In this document: piece by piece, positions 16,582 to 25,294 of the stretch
How positions within the stretch are numbered: position 1 is the first letter of the stretch
How the letters are laid out: the number at the start of each line of letters is the position of its first letter
The notes under the pieces: model-generated
Told to the model about the DNA's origin: nothing
Database searches by the model: none
The model's input: only the letters and a program-made list of their open reading frames with translations
Made by a program: the position numbers and the translations under genes
Assembly: GCA_003249025.1 (NCBI GenBank)
Contig: QBMH01000004.1
Coordinates: 1-64,000 of the forward strand
From: Leptolyngbya sp.
GTDB taxonomy: Bacteria; Cyanobacteriota; Cyanobacteriia; Leptolyngbyales; Leptolyngbyaceae
Direction of reading: 5' to 3'
Length of the DNA: 64,000 nt

Positions 16582-18258
16582 TCACCTGACAAACGGATCA
16601 CGCCAGAAAACAATCGAGTTGTTGATCGGTTGAAGTTCCGTGCCGGGGTAATAAAAGCTGAGGATGCGATCGCTGCTCCAGCCGAGTTTACCCAAGTGAT
16701 ACGATCCTGTTTGGCTCAGTCCTACTCCATGCCCCAAGCCGCCACCAGAGAAGGCATAACCTGTCAGCTTTTTCTTGGCATCCAGCACCGGGTCGAGATA
16801 GAAAAACAAGCTTGCAGGCGCATAGAACGCAACCAGGATGTTGTCTTTTTCCAGGTCGATCGCGCCTAAATCGGTGGTCACTTGCAGTTTTTGCACCCGT
16901 CCAGCGGGCGATCGCTGCACCACCTTTAGCTGCGTAATGCTTTTGAAGTTTGCTAAGGGACTATTTAGAGTTTTTAGATACTCATGTAGATCTTTGTTGA
17001 GTTCAGTTAGGCTGCTGGTGTATTGCCAGCGAAACCACTTTTGATCGGCTTCATTAAAGCCTTTCGTTTGCTTGAGAAATTGGCGTGCCGTTTGTTCATT
17101 GGTTAACGGCTGTCGTGAGAGATCCCATGGATTTGCAACGGCATCAACGCGAGTCACAAGATACGGGCGATCGGGTCCTTCCCAAACATCGTTAAAGGAG
17201 GCAGTTACCCCGCCCGTTGAGGCAGAATAAACCGCATCGACCAGTTCATTTTGGTAAGTCAACACTTTGCCACGAGTTGCCGCGATCGCAGCATCAGTCG
17301 CAGAATGTGCCCCACCTAACCCAAAATAAACCTGACATTGGGTATCGGCACAAAGCTGATAGTTATCCACGGCAAATCGACGCAGGTTTCGTAAAGCATA
17401 GGTACGCGCCAAAATCGCCTGCACCTGAAGCACAGATGCTGCCGCCGTCGTGCCAATTTCATGGGGCACAACCCCACGCAGGTAAGCTTCTAGGGGCACC
17501 TGATTCACCAGGGTATAAGTGCCATAGGTATTCGGCTGAAGGCGCAAACTTCCAGCGTAAAGTCGTTTGTTGCGATCGTCTTTCAACTCGGTTTGCACCT
17601 GCACTACGCCCCGACCTGCCGAAATTTGCACATTATCTTTTGGGTAAGATTTGCCGTTGATCAGCAAAGCGGCTTTTGGCTGCTGTTCCAAGAGGCGACT
17701 ATCTACAAAAGCCGTTTGAATGCCCTTACCTTGCAGGCTTTGTAATAGCAATCGGCGCAAAAGGGGTGTGGTATAAACATCGCGTTTTGCCCACACTTGC
17801 CATCGTTTGGGCTGGGCAATTTCTACCGGGATGCCCTGCGATCGCCAACGATTAGCGCTGTCTTCTGCACTTTCAAAACTGCGATGGGTGCTGAGGACGA
17901 CCCGCTCGGATACTTGCGATTTTGGTAAAGGCTGACTCAATACCTTTAGGGTCGCGGTGTTGGTCGTCAGAGTTTGCTGTTTGCCATCCGCTTGGGGAAA
18001 CTTGAGGGTCAAGCGATCGCCCGGTTGAGCCTGTAACGTCACCGTATCCGTTGGTTGTGTGCCAAACCGTTGCACAATTCCCACTTGCAGATCCACATCT
18101 TTTGCCGGAGCCGCCTGTGGAGCCGAGGCTGGCTGTGTGGCTGGTGTCGTCACGACACTAAAGGGTAACGTGACCATTGCGATCGCCCCAGCCGCCGCTC
18201 CCCAACCCCTTAACCACATCGCACTCATCAATTTTTTATCAGAATGTGCAATAGCCAC
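16582..18258 (-). CDS. SpoIID/LytB domain cell-wall protein
   Basis: 558-aa envelope protein. A membrane-anchoring or signal helix lies near residues 15-45 (WLRGWGAAAGAIAMVTLPF). A SPOR-like segment follows around residues 115-195 (STHRSFESAEDSANRWRSQG). A SpoIID domain occupies roughly residues 240-480, with VPLEAYLRGVVPHEIG, ARTYALRN and AVYSASTGGVTASFNDVWEG, ending at SGGGLGHGVGLSQTGSYHLG. SpoIID enzymes are lytic transglycosylases acting on denuded glycan strands. The GTG at 18258 follows GGGAGAG. Confidence 0.85.
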   Translation of the reverse strand: MAIAHSDKKLMSAMWLRGWGAAAGAIAMVTLPFSVVTTPATQPASAPQAAPAKDVDLQVGIVQRFGTQPTDTVTLQAQPGDRLTLKFPQADGKQQTLTTNTATLKVLSQPLPKSQVSERVVLSTHRSFESAEDSANRWRSQGIPVEIAQPKRWQVWAKRDVYTTPLLRRLLLQSLQGKGIQTAFVDSRLLEQQPKAALLINGKSYPKDNVQISAGRGVVQVQTELKDDRNKRLYAGSLRLQPNTYGTYTLVNQVPLEAYLRGVVPHEIGTTAAASVLQVQAILARTYALRNLRRFAVDNYQLCADTQCQVYFGLGGAHSATDAAIAATRGKVLTYQNELVDAVYSASTGGVTASFNDVWEGPDRPYLVTRVDAVANPWDLSRQPLTNEQTARQFLKQTKGFNEADQKWFRWQYTSSLTELNKDLHEYLKTLNSPLANFKSITQLKVVQRSPAGRVQKLQVTTDLGAIDLEKDNILVAFYAPASLFFYLDPVLDAKKKLTGYAFSGGGLGHGVGLSQTGSYHLGKLGWSSDRILSFYYPGTELQPINNSIVFWRDPFVR

Positions 18259-18413
18259 GATCTCTCCCTAATCAAAAAATGCATCTCGTTCAGATACTAA
18301 GATACTGGCTAGATGAGATCGCAGCCCATCACTTTTAATAAACCCAATATTTATACTTTGCAAACCATACTCATAACGACTATGATTTAGCAAGATGAAT
18401 TGGAAAAAGTATC

Positions 18414-18677
18414 ATGGTTCGCGTTGAAGCCGTTCCCCTCAAAAAAATTCGCCGTCCCTTATTTAGACAAAATGATCCGGCAAAAGTTGCCGTGCTGATG
18501 GAGTCGATTCAGGAAATCGGCTTGCAGGAACCAATTGATGTGCTGGAAGTGGAGGGCGAATACTATGGTTTTTCGGGCTGTCATCGATATGAAGCCTGCG
18601 ATCGCTTGGGACACGATACGATTCTTTGTCGAGTCCGCCGCGCTCCGAGATCGGTGTTGCAGCGCCACTTGGCTTAG
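18414..18677 (+). CDS. srx: sulfiredoxin
   Basis: 87-aa ATP-dependent reductase that repairs over-oxidised (sulfinic) 2-Cys peroxiredoxins. The catalytic motif FSGCHR is intact with Cys56, and the ParB/Srx-fold start VPLKKIRRPL and SIQEIGLQEPIDV fit the family. The length is somewhat short but typical for cyanobacterial Srx. It stands alone, and no peroxiredoxin is nearby. Confidence 0.9.
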   Translation: MVRVEAVPLKKIRRPLFRQNDPAKVAVLMESIQEIGLQEPIDVLEVEGEYYGFSGCHRYEACDRLGHDTILCRVRRAPRSVLQRHLA

Positions 18678-18751
18678 ACCAACTCGCTTCCCAAATTTGA
18701 GCCAGCCAAAAATCATCGATACAATAGAGAAACGATTTTTGCTGGTGTTTT

Positions 18752-19486
18752 ATGACGAGCGTTTTGCCCACAGCCCGTTCAACCGAAATCGTTTATCCCA
18801 GTTCGGATGGTGAACCGTTGGCTGAAACATCGGCACATGTTGATGCGATTATCGATGCAGTGGTGATTTTGCGGCAGCTTTTGGCAGACCGGGCGATCGT
18901 TTTAGCTGATCAGTTTTTGTACTACGCTCAGGGTTTTCCCAAATTGCGCGTCGCTCCAGACATTATGGTGATTTTTGACGTGCCGCCGGGAGCGCGAGAT
19001 AACTATAAAACCTGGGAAGAAGGACAGGTTCCCGCTGTGATTTTTGAAATCACCTCCGAAGGCACTCGCAAGCAAGATCAGGACTCTAAAAAGACGCTGT
19101 ATGAACAGCTAGAAGTTCAGGAATATTGGCTGTTTGATCCGAAAGGCGAATGGATTCCAGAGCAGTTGCGCGGCTATCGATTGCAAGGCGACGGGTATGC
19201 AGCGATCGCCGATGGACGTAGCGAACCCTTGCAGTTGCGGCTTCAGGTGGATGGCGCGTTAATCGGTTTCTATCGAGAAGACACAGGCGAAAAACTGCTG
19301 GCTGCGGGTGAGTTGGTGCAGGCACTTCGGGCAGAAACTCTGGCGCGGCAAAGCGCCGAAGAACGCGCCGAACGGGAACATCAACGCGCTGAACAGGAGC
19401 GCCAACGGGCGGAGCAGGCGGAATCGCAGGTGGCACGATTGCAGGCTCAGCTAAAGGCGTTGGGCGTTAATCCAGAGGACGAGTGA
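18752..19486 (+). CDS. Uma2 family endonuclease-like protein
   Basis: 244 aa with a PD-(D/E)XK-type fold: DQFLYYAQGFPKLRVAPDIMVIFDV supplies the central Asp, and PAVIFEITSEGT with the following Lys cluster supplies Glu and Lys. The C-terminal quarter is a Glu/Arg/Gln-rich coiled coil (residues 180-240, AEREHQRAEQERQRAEQAES). Uma2 (DUF820) genes are strongly expanded in cyanobacteria, and their biological role is unsettled. The HicB-like gene begins 20 bp after this stop. Confidence 0.88.
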   Translation: MTSVLPTARSTEIVYPSSDGEPLAETSAHVDAIIDAVVILRQLLADRAIVLADQFLYYAQGFPKLRVAPDIMVIFDVPPGARDNYKTWEEGQVPAVIFEITSEGTRKQDQDSKKTLYEQLEVQEYWLFDPKGEWIPEQLRGYRLQGDGYAAIADGRSEPLQLRLQVDGALIGFYREDTGEKLLAAGELVQALRAETLARQSAEERAEREHQRAEQERQRAEQAESQVARLQAQLKALGVNPEDE

Positions 19487-19506
19487 ATCTGATTTACAAT
19501 AGGCGC

Positions 19507-19665
19507 ATGAAAATTAGAGCAATCATTCATCCCGCAGAAGAAGGTGGCTATTGGGCAGAAGTGCCTGCGCTGCCCGGTTGTATTACCGAAGGAGACACGA
19601 TGGAAGAGGTCGTGGCGAATTTGAAGGACGCGATCGCGGGATGGCTCAATGTTGCTAACAGGTAG
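19507..19665 (+). CDS. short HicB-like antitoxin, no toxin partner
   Basis: 52 aa from the ATG at 19507 (a GTG at 19483 is in frame). The sequence HPAEEGGYWAEVPALPGC, then ITEGDTMEEVVANLKDAI, is the HicB partial-RNase-H fold. It stops at LNVANR, about 15-25 residues before most relatives, and no HicA gene (double-stranded RNA-binding toxin) lies on either side. It may be a solitary regulator or a truncated remnant. Confidence 0.65.
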   Translation: MKIRAIIHPAEEGGYWAEVPALPGCITEGDTMEEVVANLKDAIAGWLNVANR

Positions 19666-19799
19666 TCAAAAGTAGAGAAAGCCCGATCACGGTGCCCATG
19701 TGAGCGATTCCTGTCTGAATCGTTGTTATGCTGCGTATTAAATCACTTGTGCAAATCAATTTCCCTTATTCCCCTCAGCAAACACCATTGGGAAGTGTC

Positions 19800-19874
19800 A
19801 AACCTTCTGCTTAAAGGCATTGGGGAATGCCCCCAAGCAGCGGAGGAACGGGGGGAAGTCCCCCGACACAAATG
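19800..19874. repeat. G/C-rich hairpin cluster
   Basis: Two close small hairpins: TTGGGGAATGCCCCCAA, then GGGGGAAGTCCCCC. It looks like an intergenic repeat rather than a gene and precedes the pentapeptide-repeat gene. Confidence 0.5.
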
Positions 19875-19934
19875 CTTGACAGGAATGAAATAGGTGTGGA
19901 ATTTGCAGATTTTCAGCGGGATCAAGCATAGTGG

Positions 19935-20786
19935 ATGAACAAGTGCCCCCTTGAATCACAGCAGACGGAACTTCCTATGGCAGACGAGGAACAACTGGAA
20001 CGACTAAAGCAAGATGTCGAAGCCTGGAATGAATGGCGTAAAAACAATCACACAGTCAAAATAGACTTCACCGAAGCAGACCTCAACGGGGCAAACCTCA
20101 GCAAGACAGACCTCAGCGGGGCAGACTTCAGTTGGGCAGACCTCAGATGGGCAGACCTCAGCGGGGCAGACCTCAGTTGGGCAGACTTCAGATGGGCAGA
20201 CCTCAGATGGGCAGACCTCAGCGGGGCAGACCTCAGATGGGCAAACCTCAGATGGGCAAATCTCAACGCGGCAGACCTTTCTAGAATTCAGGCACTCGAT
20301 ACAAATTTCATGGGAGCCTTACTCACAGGGGCTTGTATCGAAGACTGGAACATTAATAGTGAAACGAAACTAGATGGAGTTGAGTGTGATTACATCTATC
20401 TGAAAGACGACAAGCAAGAGCGTCGTCCCAGCGATCCGAGCCGGAACTTTGAGCCAGGGGAATTTTCCAAGCTGTTTCAGGAAGCTCGCAACACCTTGAA
20501 TTTGATTCTCCATAACGGCCTAAACTGGAGAGCCTTTGCTTTTGCCTTTAACGAAACCAATACAGAAGTGATTGATGAGTATGGTGATCGACTTTTTCTT
20601 CGAGGATACGAGCTTCTGGGCGATGGCATGGTGAAGCTCAAGATAAGGTATTGTTTTTTGGAATGGAGTGCAGCGAGTAATCCCAGTTTTAGCAATGGGT
20701 CGTCGTCCGCTGATCGGTACGGCACTTCTGGAGGATTATCATCTCAGCGTCGATTTCTGCGAGGGAGGGACAGTGCTAGTGGATGA
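19935..20786 (+). CDS. pentapeptide-repeat protein with a foreign C-terminus
   Basis: 283 aa. After a hydrophilic N-terminus, residues 38-113 are A(D/N)L/F pentapeptides (ADLSGADFSWADLRWADL) that form a right-handed quadrilateral beta helix. At DNA level the repeats are near-identical 15-mers (GCAGACCTCAGATGG), which implies recent homogenisation. The segment to about residue 235 (KLFQEARNTLNLILHNGLNW) resembles C-terminal regions of related cyanobacterial proteins. The last 45 residues are low-quality sequence read out of frame through an aspartic-protease remnant (20647-20796), so the original end is probably lost. Start uncertain: an internal ATG at 19978 is possible. Confidence 0.7.
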   Translation: MNKCPLESQQTELPMADEEQLERLKQDVEAWNEWRKNNHTVKIDFTEADLNGANLSKTDLSGADFSWADLRWADLSGADLSWADFRWADLRWADLSGADLRWANLRWANLNAADLSRIQALDTNFMGALLTGACIEDWNINSETKLDGVECDYIYLKDDKQERRPSDPSRNFEPGEFSKLFQEARNTLNLILHNGLNWRAFAFAFNETNTEVIDEYGDRLFLRGYELLGDGMVKLKIRYCFLEWSAASNPSFSNGSSSADRYGTSGGLSSQRRFLRGRDSASG

Positions 20787-20796
20787 AATTTTGTGA
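20647..20796 (+). pseudogene. remnant of a clan AA aspartic protease gene
   Basis: In the second reading frame, from just after a stop at 20644 to the stop at 20794-20796, the DNA encodes VFWNGVQRVIPVLAMGRR, then PLIGTALLEDYHLSVDF and CEGGTVLVDEIL. That is the C-terminal third of the small cyanobacterial retropepsin-like proteases. The N-terminal part with the catalytic Asp is absent. It is fused out of frame to the pentapeptide gene. Confidence 0.7.
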
Positions 20797-21461
20797 TGAA
20801 CCTGATTGAATTGATACAAACAGCTCTCCAAAGCTCCCTAGTTTGGGTCAAGGAGTTGGGAGCGATTGGGGTATTGGCTTACATTTTGATCTACAACCTA
20901 GCGACCGTGTTATTCATTCCCGGTTCCCTGCTCACCTTGGGCGGCGGTGCAATTTATGGCGTGGTCTGGGGATCGCTTTACGTGTTCATTGCCGCCACGT
21001 TGGGGGCAACCTCTGCCTTTTTAATTGGTCGCTATGTTGCCCAAGATTGGGTAAGCAAAAAGATTGAGGGAAACGTCACCTTCAACGCGATCGCATCAGC
21101 CGTTGCCCAAGACGGCTTCAAAGTTGTGCTGCTAACTCGCCTTTCCCCGATTTTTCCATTTAACCTGCTGAACTATGCCTTTGGCGTGACTCAAGTTTCT
21201 TTGAAGGATTACATACTAGGCTCGGTGGGCATGTTGCCCGCAACTATTTTATATGTGTATCTAGGGTCTCTGGCAGGAGATTTGACTTCGATCTCGGCGA
21301 AGCAACCCCTCAGTTCTGAAGCACAAGCCGCCCAATGGGTAATTCGCATCATCGGTTTAGTTGCCACGATCGCCGTCACCCTCTACATTACCCGGATTGC
21401 CAAAAAAGCCTTGGCTGAAAGCGTTGCAGGAAGCACAGATGATTTCTCCCCTCCAAACTGA
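20793..21461 (+). CDS. TVP38/TMEM64 (DedA-like, VTT domain) membrane protein
   Basis: 222 aa with about five hydrophobic segments. The VTT core is visible: IPGSLLTLGGGAIYGVVWGS, then GATSAFLIGRYVAQDW, then LTRLSPIFPFNLLNYAFGV. Members of this superfamily are thought to move lipids or ions across membranes; the exact substrate is unknown. The downstream flavoprotein gene starts inside its 3' end, so the two are translationally linked, a pairing often seen between TVP38 and mercuric-reductase-like proteins. Confidence 0.88.
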   Translation: MMNLIELIQTALQSSLVWVKELGAIGVLAYILIYNLATVLFIPGSLLTLGGGAIYGVVWGSLYVFIAATLGATSAFLIGRYVAQDWVSKKIEGNVTFNAIASAVAQDGFKVVLLTRLSPIFPFNLLNYAFGVTQVSLKDYILGSVGMLPATILYVYLGSLAGDLTSISAKQPLSSEAQAAQWVIRIIGLVATIAVTLYITRIAKKALAESVAGSTDDFSPPN

Positions 21462-22986
21462 CTCTTTAATCTCGCCTTTAGATGACTATAATCAGGCATT
21501 GCTTACCCAAGTGCATCCATCAGACTGGGTGAACCCGACTCCGGCTGAGCGCTACGACTTGGTGGTGATTGGAGCCGGAACTGCTGGCTTGGTCGTTGCC
21601 GCTGGAGCCGCCGGACTCGGACTCGGCTTAAAAGTGGCACTGATTGAAAAGCACCTGATGGGCGGCGATTGCCTCAATGTCGGCTGTGTGCCCTCTAAGT
21701 GCATGATTCGCTCCTCGCGAGTGGTTGCGGAACTGCAAGACAGCGATCGCTTTGGGGTGAAAACAACTGGGGCGATAGAGGTTGATTTTGCTGCTGTCAT
21801 GGCACGGATGCGGCAGGTTAGAGCCGAAATCAGCCCCAATGATTCCGCAGATCGGTTGCGATCGCTGGGTGTAGATGTATTTTTCGGACAAGCACACTTT
21901 CAGTCTAGCCAGACGATTCAAGTCGATGATGCCATCCTAAAGTTCAAAAAAGCCGTGATTGCCACGGGCGCACGGGCAAGCCATCCCACCATTCCAGGAC
22001 TGGCAGAGGCTGGTTTTTTAACAAACGAAACGGTGTTTAACCTCACCGATCGCCCGCGTCGATTAGCCGTGATTGGCGGTGGACCGATTGGCTGTGAACT
22101 GGCGCAAACTTTCCAGCGATTGGGATCTGAGGTTGTGCTGTTCCATAAACACACTCATCTCCTCGATCGCGAAGATGACGATGCCGCTGAAATCATCCAG
22201 CAGGTTTTCATTCAGGAAGGGATTCAGCTTCAACTCAATTCCCAACTGGAGCGAGTCGAAAAATCCGAGTCTGGCACAGTGCTGCACTTCACCCGCAACG
22301 GTCAGTCAGAGCACATTACCGTAGACGAAATTTTGATTGGGGCAGGGCGATCGCCCAACGTGGAAGGGCTAAATCTAGAACAGGTTAGCGTGAACTACGA
22401 TCCGCATCAAGGCGTAATGGTCAACGACTATCTGCAAACTAGCAACTCCAACATCTATGCCGCTGGGGATATTTGCATGGATTGGAAATTTACCCATGCC
22501 GCCGATGCTGCCGCCCGGATCGTGATTAAAAATACGCTCTTTTCTCCCTTTGGCATTGGACGCTCGAAACTCAGTGATTTAGTCATGCCCTGGAGTACCT
22601 ACACTTCGCCCGAAATTGCCCATGTAGGACTATATGAGCAAGAAGCGATCGCCAAAGGACTTGAGGTAGACATAATTCACATTCCCTTTAGCACCGTTGA
22701 TCGCGCGATCGCGGATGGTGAAACAAACGGCTTCGTCAAAATCCTGCACAAACGCGGCTCCGATAAAATCCTGGGTGCAACCATCGTTGCCGCTCATGCT
22801 GGCGACTTGATCAGCGAAATCACTCTCGCCATCACTGCCAAAATCGGACTCAGCAAACTGTCTACCGTCATCCACCCCTATCCCACCCAAGCAGAAGCCA
22901 TTAAGAAAGCCGCCGATGCCTATCGCCGCACTCTCCTAACCCCAAAAAGCAAGCGACTGTTAGGAATATTGGCTCGACTGGGATGA
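21439..22986 (+). CDS. mercuric reductase-like FAD disulfide oxidoreductase
   Basis: 515 aa from the ATG at 21439, which follows AGGAAG and overlaps the TVP38 stop by 23 bp. The FAD site is VVIGAGTAGLVVAAGAAGLG, the redox-active pair CLNVGC lies in GGDCLNVGCVPSKC, the NAD site is VIGGGPIGCELAQ, and the C-terminal dimerisation block HPYPTQAEAIKK is present. It lacks the N-terminal heavy-metal domain and C-terminal Cys-Cys of true MerA, and no mer genes are nearby. A general thiol or quinone reductase working with the TVP38 protein is more likely. Confidence 0.88.
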   Translation: MISPLQTDSLISPLDDYNQALLTQVHPSDWVNPTPAERYDLVVIGAGTAGLVVAAGAAGLGLGLKVALIEKHLMGGDCLNVGCVPSKCMIRSSRVVAELQDSDRFGVKTTGAIEVDFAAVMARMRQVRAEISPNDSADRLRSLGVDVFFGQAHFQSSQTIQVDDAILKFKKAVIATGARASHPTIPGLAEAGFLTNETVFNLTDRPRRLAVIGGGPIGCELAQTFQRLGSEVVLFHKHTHLLDREDDDAAEIIQQVFIQEGIQLQLNSQLERVEKSESGTVLHFTRNGQSEHITVDEILIGAGRSPNVEGLNLEQVSVNYDPHQGVMVNDYLQTSNSNIYAAGDICMDWKFTHAADAAARIVIKNTLFSPFGIGRSKLSDLVMPWSTYTSPEIAHVGLYEQEAIAKGLEVDIIHIPFSTVDRAIADGETNGFVKILHKRGSDKILGATIVAAHAGDLISEITLAITAKIGLSKLSTVIHPYPTQAEAIKKAADAYRRTLLTPKSKRLLGILARLG

Positions 22987-23177
22987 GCCAGGAAGTTTTG
23001 AGTTTTGAGTTTTGAGTTTACCACTCGCCACTCACCCTTCTCACCTCTCGCCTTCTTTATACGGCAATCTCTCCAATAATTGTCGAGTATCTACCTGAAG
23101 ACTCTTGAAGAGAGTGATTTAAAGTAGAACTATGTTTGTGAGATGACTTACCCAGTCAACACTTGGAGGCAGCAGGA
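22987..23177. other. intergenic repeats
   Basis: It contains a TTTTGAG-type tandem (22995-23020) and one copy of the CTCACCTCTCGCC repeat (23040-23052), the same core found twice inside the 5-oxoprolinase gene. The GGAGG just before 23178 is the ribosome-binding site of the next gene. Confidence 0.6.
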
Positions 23178-23780
23178 ATGGGTTCTTTAGGCGATCGCTT
23201 TAATCAAATGACAGGCAAAACTCGCTTTGTCGTTTTTCGCCTATTTCTACACTTGGCGGGCAAGGAAGTCGCTCCTTTGCTGGGGGTGTTAAACAGTTCT
23301 GCTCGTCATGCTATAGATGCAGATGGAGATATTCAAGCGTTTGGTGAAGGGCTAGCAGAAATTTGCCAAAGCCTCCTGCAATACGATGTTTACTGGCAGT
23401 CGGTGTCAAACGAGGGGGATGTTTTTTGGGATGAAGGGGAAGCGGGCGACTTTGTTGAGGAACTATTTACCGATTCGGCTCAGCGCTATCACAGTGGTAT
23501 TGAGGTCGAAGGCTTAGAATCGTCCAACGATGTTCTATCAGTGCCCATTACTCAAAACCTGATTGTGATGCTGACGGTTGCCTATGAGGGCGACGTGCCT
23601 GCCTTGGAAACTGACCTTTCTAATATCAGCGCTCTAAAAACTGCTCTAAAGGCGTTGACTAATTTGCACTACCAAGACCGATTACGCGCCGTTCAAATTC
23701 ATTTTTCTCCAGCCCAACTGGGCGATGAGTTGACTTCTGATCAGCTAATGCAGCATTTTCCAGAGTTGATTCCGTTGTAA
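23178..23780 (+). CDS. DUF1517-like conserved cyanobacterial protein
   Basis: 200 aa from the ATG at 23178, eight bases after GGAGG; an upstream in-frame TTG is less likely. It begins MGSLGDRFNQMTGKTRFVVF, then FLHLAGKEVAPLLGVLNSSAR, and ends with HFSPAQLGDELTSDQLMQHF. The overall plan (a central variable domain, a MLTVAYEG strand and a final acidic stretch) resembles the C-terminal domain of the genes at 9245 and 10413, but only distantly. It is acidic and soluble, with no known function. Confidence 0.72.
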   Translation: MGSLGDRFNQMTGKTRFVVFRLFLHLAGKEVAPLLGVLNSSARHAIDADGDIQAFGEGLAEICQSLLQYDVYWQSVSNEGDVFWDEGEAGDFVEELFTDSAQRYHSGIEVEGLESSNDVLSVPITQNLIVMLTVAYEGDVPALETDLSNISALKTALKALTNLHYQDRLRAVQIHFSPAQLGDELTSDQLMQHFPELIPL

Positions 23781-23926
23781 TAACTCAGGGTCATAACAGG
23801 GCGATTCGTAAAACGTTAGCGAAGCGTTCTACAGAAATTCCTATGGGAATCCTTCTATTCCGGGGGGCACCTGTAAACCATCACTTTTTTGAATCCGCTA
23901 TTGATAGTCCTAATTCCTTTTTTACT

Positions 23927-24775
23927 ATGAACATGCTCCGTCGATTTCTTGTCTATGCAATAGTTTTATCTCTCGCCGTGACGACTGTTTCTTGCGGAGG
24001 CAACCCTACTCAGGGCGGTTCATCATCTAACCCTACGGCTCAAACAGCAAGTGCCGTTAAAAATCGCTTGGGCAATGGGCAGTATCCCGTGCAGCAGGCA
24101 ACTTACAATGATGCCGATGGCGAGTACACCGTCATGCTGCTGAATACAAAACCGGGTGATTCTTCCGCCTATCGCACTACCAACTTACAGATGGCTCAAT
24201 TGACTGATGAAGAAATTTCAAAGGGACAGAAAAGCTACCTGAAGCTGGAGAACAATCAGGCTTCCATGCACATTGAAAAAGATTTCAAAATTGACTATGT
24301 GCATAATGTGACGGAAGAGCAAGCTAATCCACAAACTGGGCAAACTGAACGGGTCGTTGTGCGCCAAGAATCTAGTTTTTGGTCGCCCTTTGCAGGGGCG
24401 CTAGCAGGTCAGGCGATCGGTAGCATGTTGTTTAGACCGCAATACTACGTGCCGCCTGTTTATCAGTCCGGTGGCATTTTCGGTCATGGTGGCTATGGCA
24501 GTAACTATAACCAGGCGGTCAGTAGCTATCAACAGCGCTATAATGCGCCTCCGGCAGCCGTTCGCAATCGCCAAACGGTACGAAGCACAGGCAATCTGAG
24601 AACGCCGACTGCTAGCCAGCGACGCACAACTGGCTTTGGATCGAGCGATCGCTCTACAGGAGCAGGCTTTGGCACCAACACGCTTCGCCGTAGCAATAGC
24701 CCCAGCTATCGCCAACCTTCTAGAACTGGCTTTGGCAGTGGTTCCCGTAGTCGCAGCTTTGGCAGAAGACGATAA
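23927..24775 (+). CDS. putative lipoprotein with a Ser/Arg/Gly-rich tail
   Basis: 282 aa. The N-terminus MNMLRRFLVYAIVLSLAVTT ends in the lipobox VSCGG, so it is probably lipid-anchored. Residues 60-150 are an unrecognised hydrophilic domain (YPVQQATYNDADGEYTVML). A short Gly/Ala segment follows (GALAGQAIGSMLF), and the last 90 residues are rich in Ser, Arg, Tyr and Gly (SGSRSRSFGRRR). I chose the ATG at 23927 because the frame upstream lacks signal-peptide character. A degraded repeat with TAGCGAAGCGTTCTACAGAA lies just upstream. Confidence 0.7.
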   Translation: MNMLRRFLVYAIVLSLAVTTVSCGGNPTQGGSSSNPTAQTASAVKNRLGNGQYPVQQATYNDADGEYTVMLLNTKPGDSSAYRTTNLQMAQLTDEEISKGQKSYLKLENNQASMHIEKDFKIDYVHNVTEEQANPQTGQTERVVVRQESSFWSPFAGALAGQAIGSMLFRPQYYVPPVYQSGGIFGHGGYGSNYNQAVSSYQQRYNAPPAAVRNRQTVRSTGNLRTPTASQRRTTGFGSSDRSTGAGFGTNTLRRSNSPSYRQPSRTGFGSGSRSRSFGRRR

Positions 24776-24806
24776 TTCTATAGGTTCCTTTCCCGTTGGG
24801 ATAGGC

Positions 24807-25157
24807 TTAGGGCGAAGTTGGCGGCACTTTGGGTGGAAAGGTACACTTCACAGAAATCTCCAGGTTGCTTTCGGCGGAGCCTTCGGTGATGTAAGGAACT
24901 CCCGCTTTGCCGCCCAGTTTCACGCCAAACTTGAGGTTAACTTCCTGCACTTCCGCTGCGCCAAAGTTGCAAAAGGCACTGACTGCTTGGATCGCACAGG
25001 TTCGGATCATCAGGCGAGTCCGATCCATCTGAGAGATCGTGTCCTCCACGAGTCCATACCGTTCATATTCATCGGATTGAGGGGCTATTTTTGAGGTGAC
25101 AGTTATTTGCTGTACCTGTCCATCCACCTCAAAGGCTAGATATTCTTCGTTTTCCAT
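24807..25157 (-). CDS. CU044_2847 family / Trypco1-type domain protein
   Basis: 116 aa. The pattern EVDGQVQQITVTSK, then CNFGAAEVQEVNLKFGVKLG, AGVPYITEGSAESNLEISVK and a short Pro-rich end is that of the trypsin-co-occurring domain 1 group. These small proteins are encoded beside protease or STAND-type effectors in conflict systems. Here the gene is divergent from the caspase-nSTAND gene across 137 bp, which fits that association. A precise molecular role is not known; a substrate, adaptor or sensor part is inferred. Confidence 0.72.
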   Translation of the reverse strand: MENEEYLAFEVDGQVQQITVTSKIAPQSDEYERYGLVEDTISQMDRTRLMIRTCAIQAVSAFCNFGAAEVQEVNLKFGVKLGGKAGVPYITEGSAESNLEISVKCTFPPKVPPTSP

Positions 25158-25294
25158 AAATTCCTTGTGTCCGGCGATCGCAGAATCAGCTTCATTATTA
25201 CGGAAATTAGAAAAGTTTCATTAATTTTCTTGGCGTACGGAAAAAGCCTGTGCCTGAATGAGGTTAATCCTAACCTTATCGTCGCTTCTACCCA

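Noticed and set aside
20048-20266. 72-codon minus-strand frame with LRSAPLRSAHL repeats
   Set aside because: It only mirrors the 15-bp pentapeptide DNA repeats on the opposite strand.
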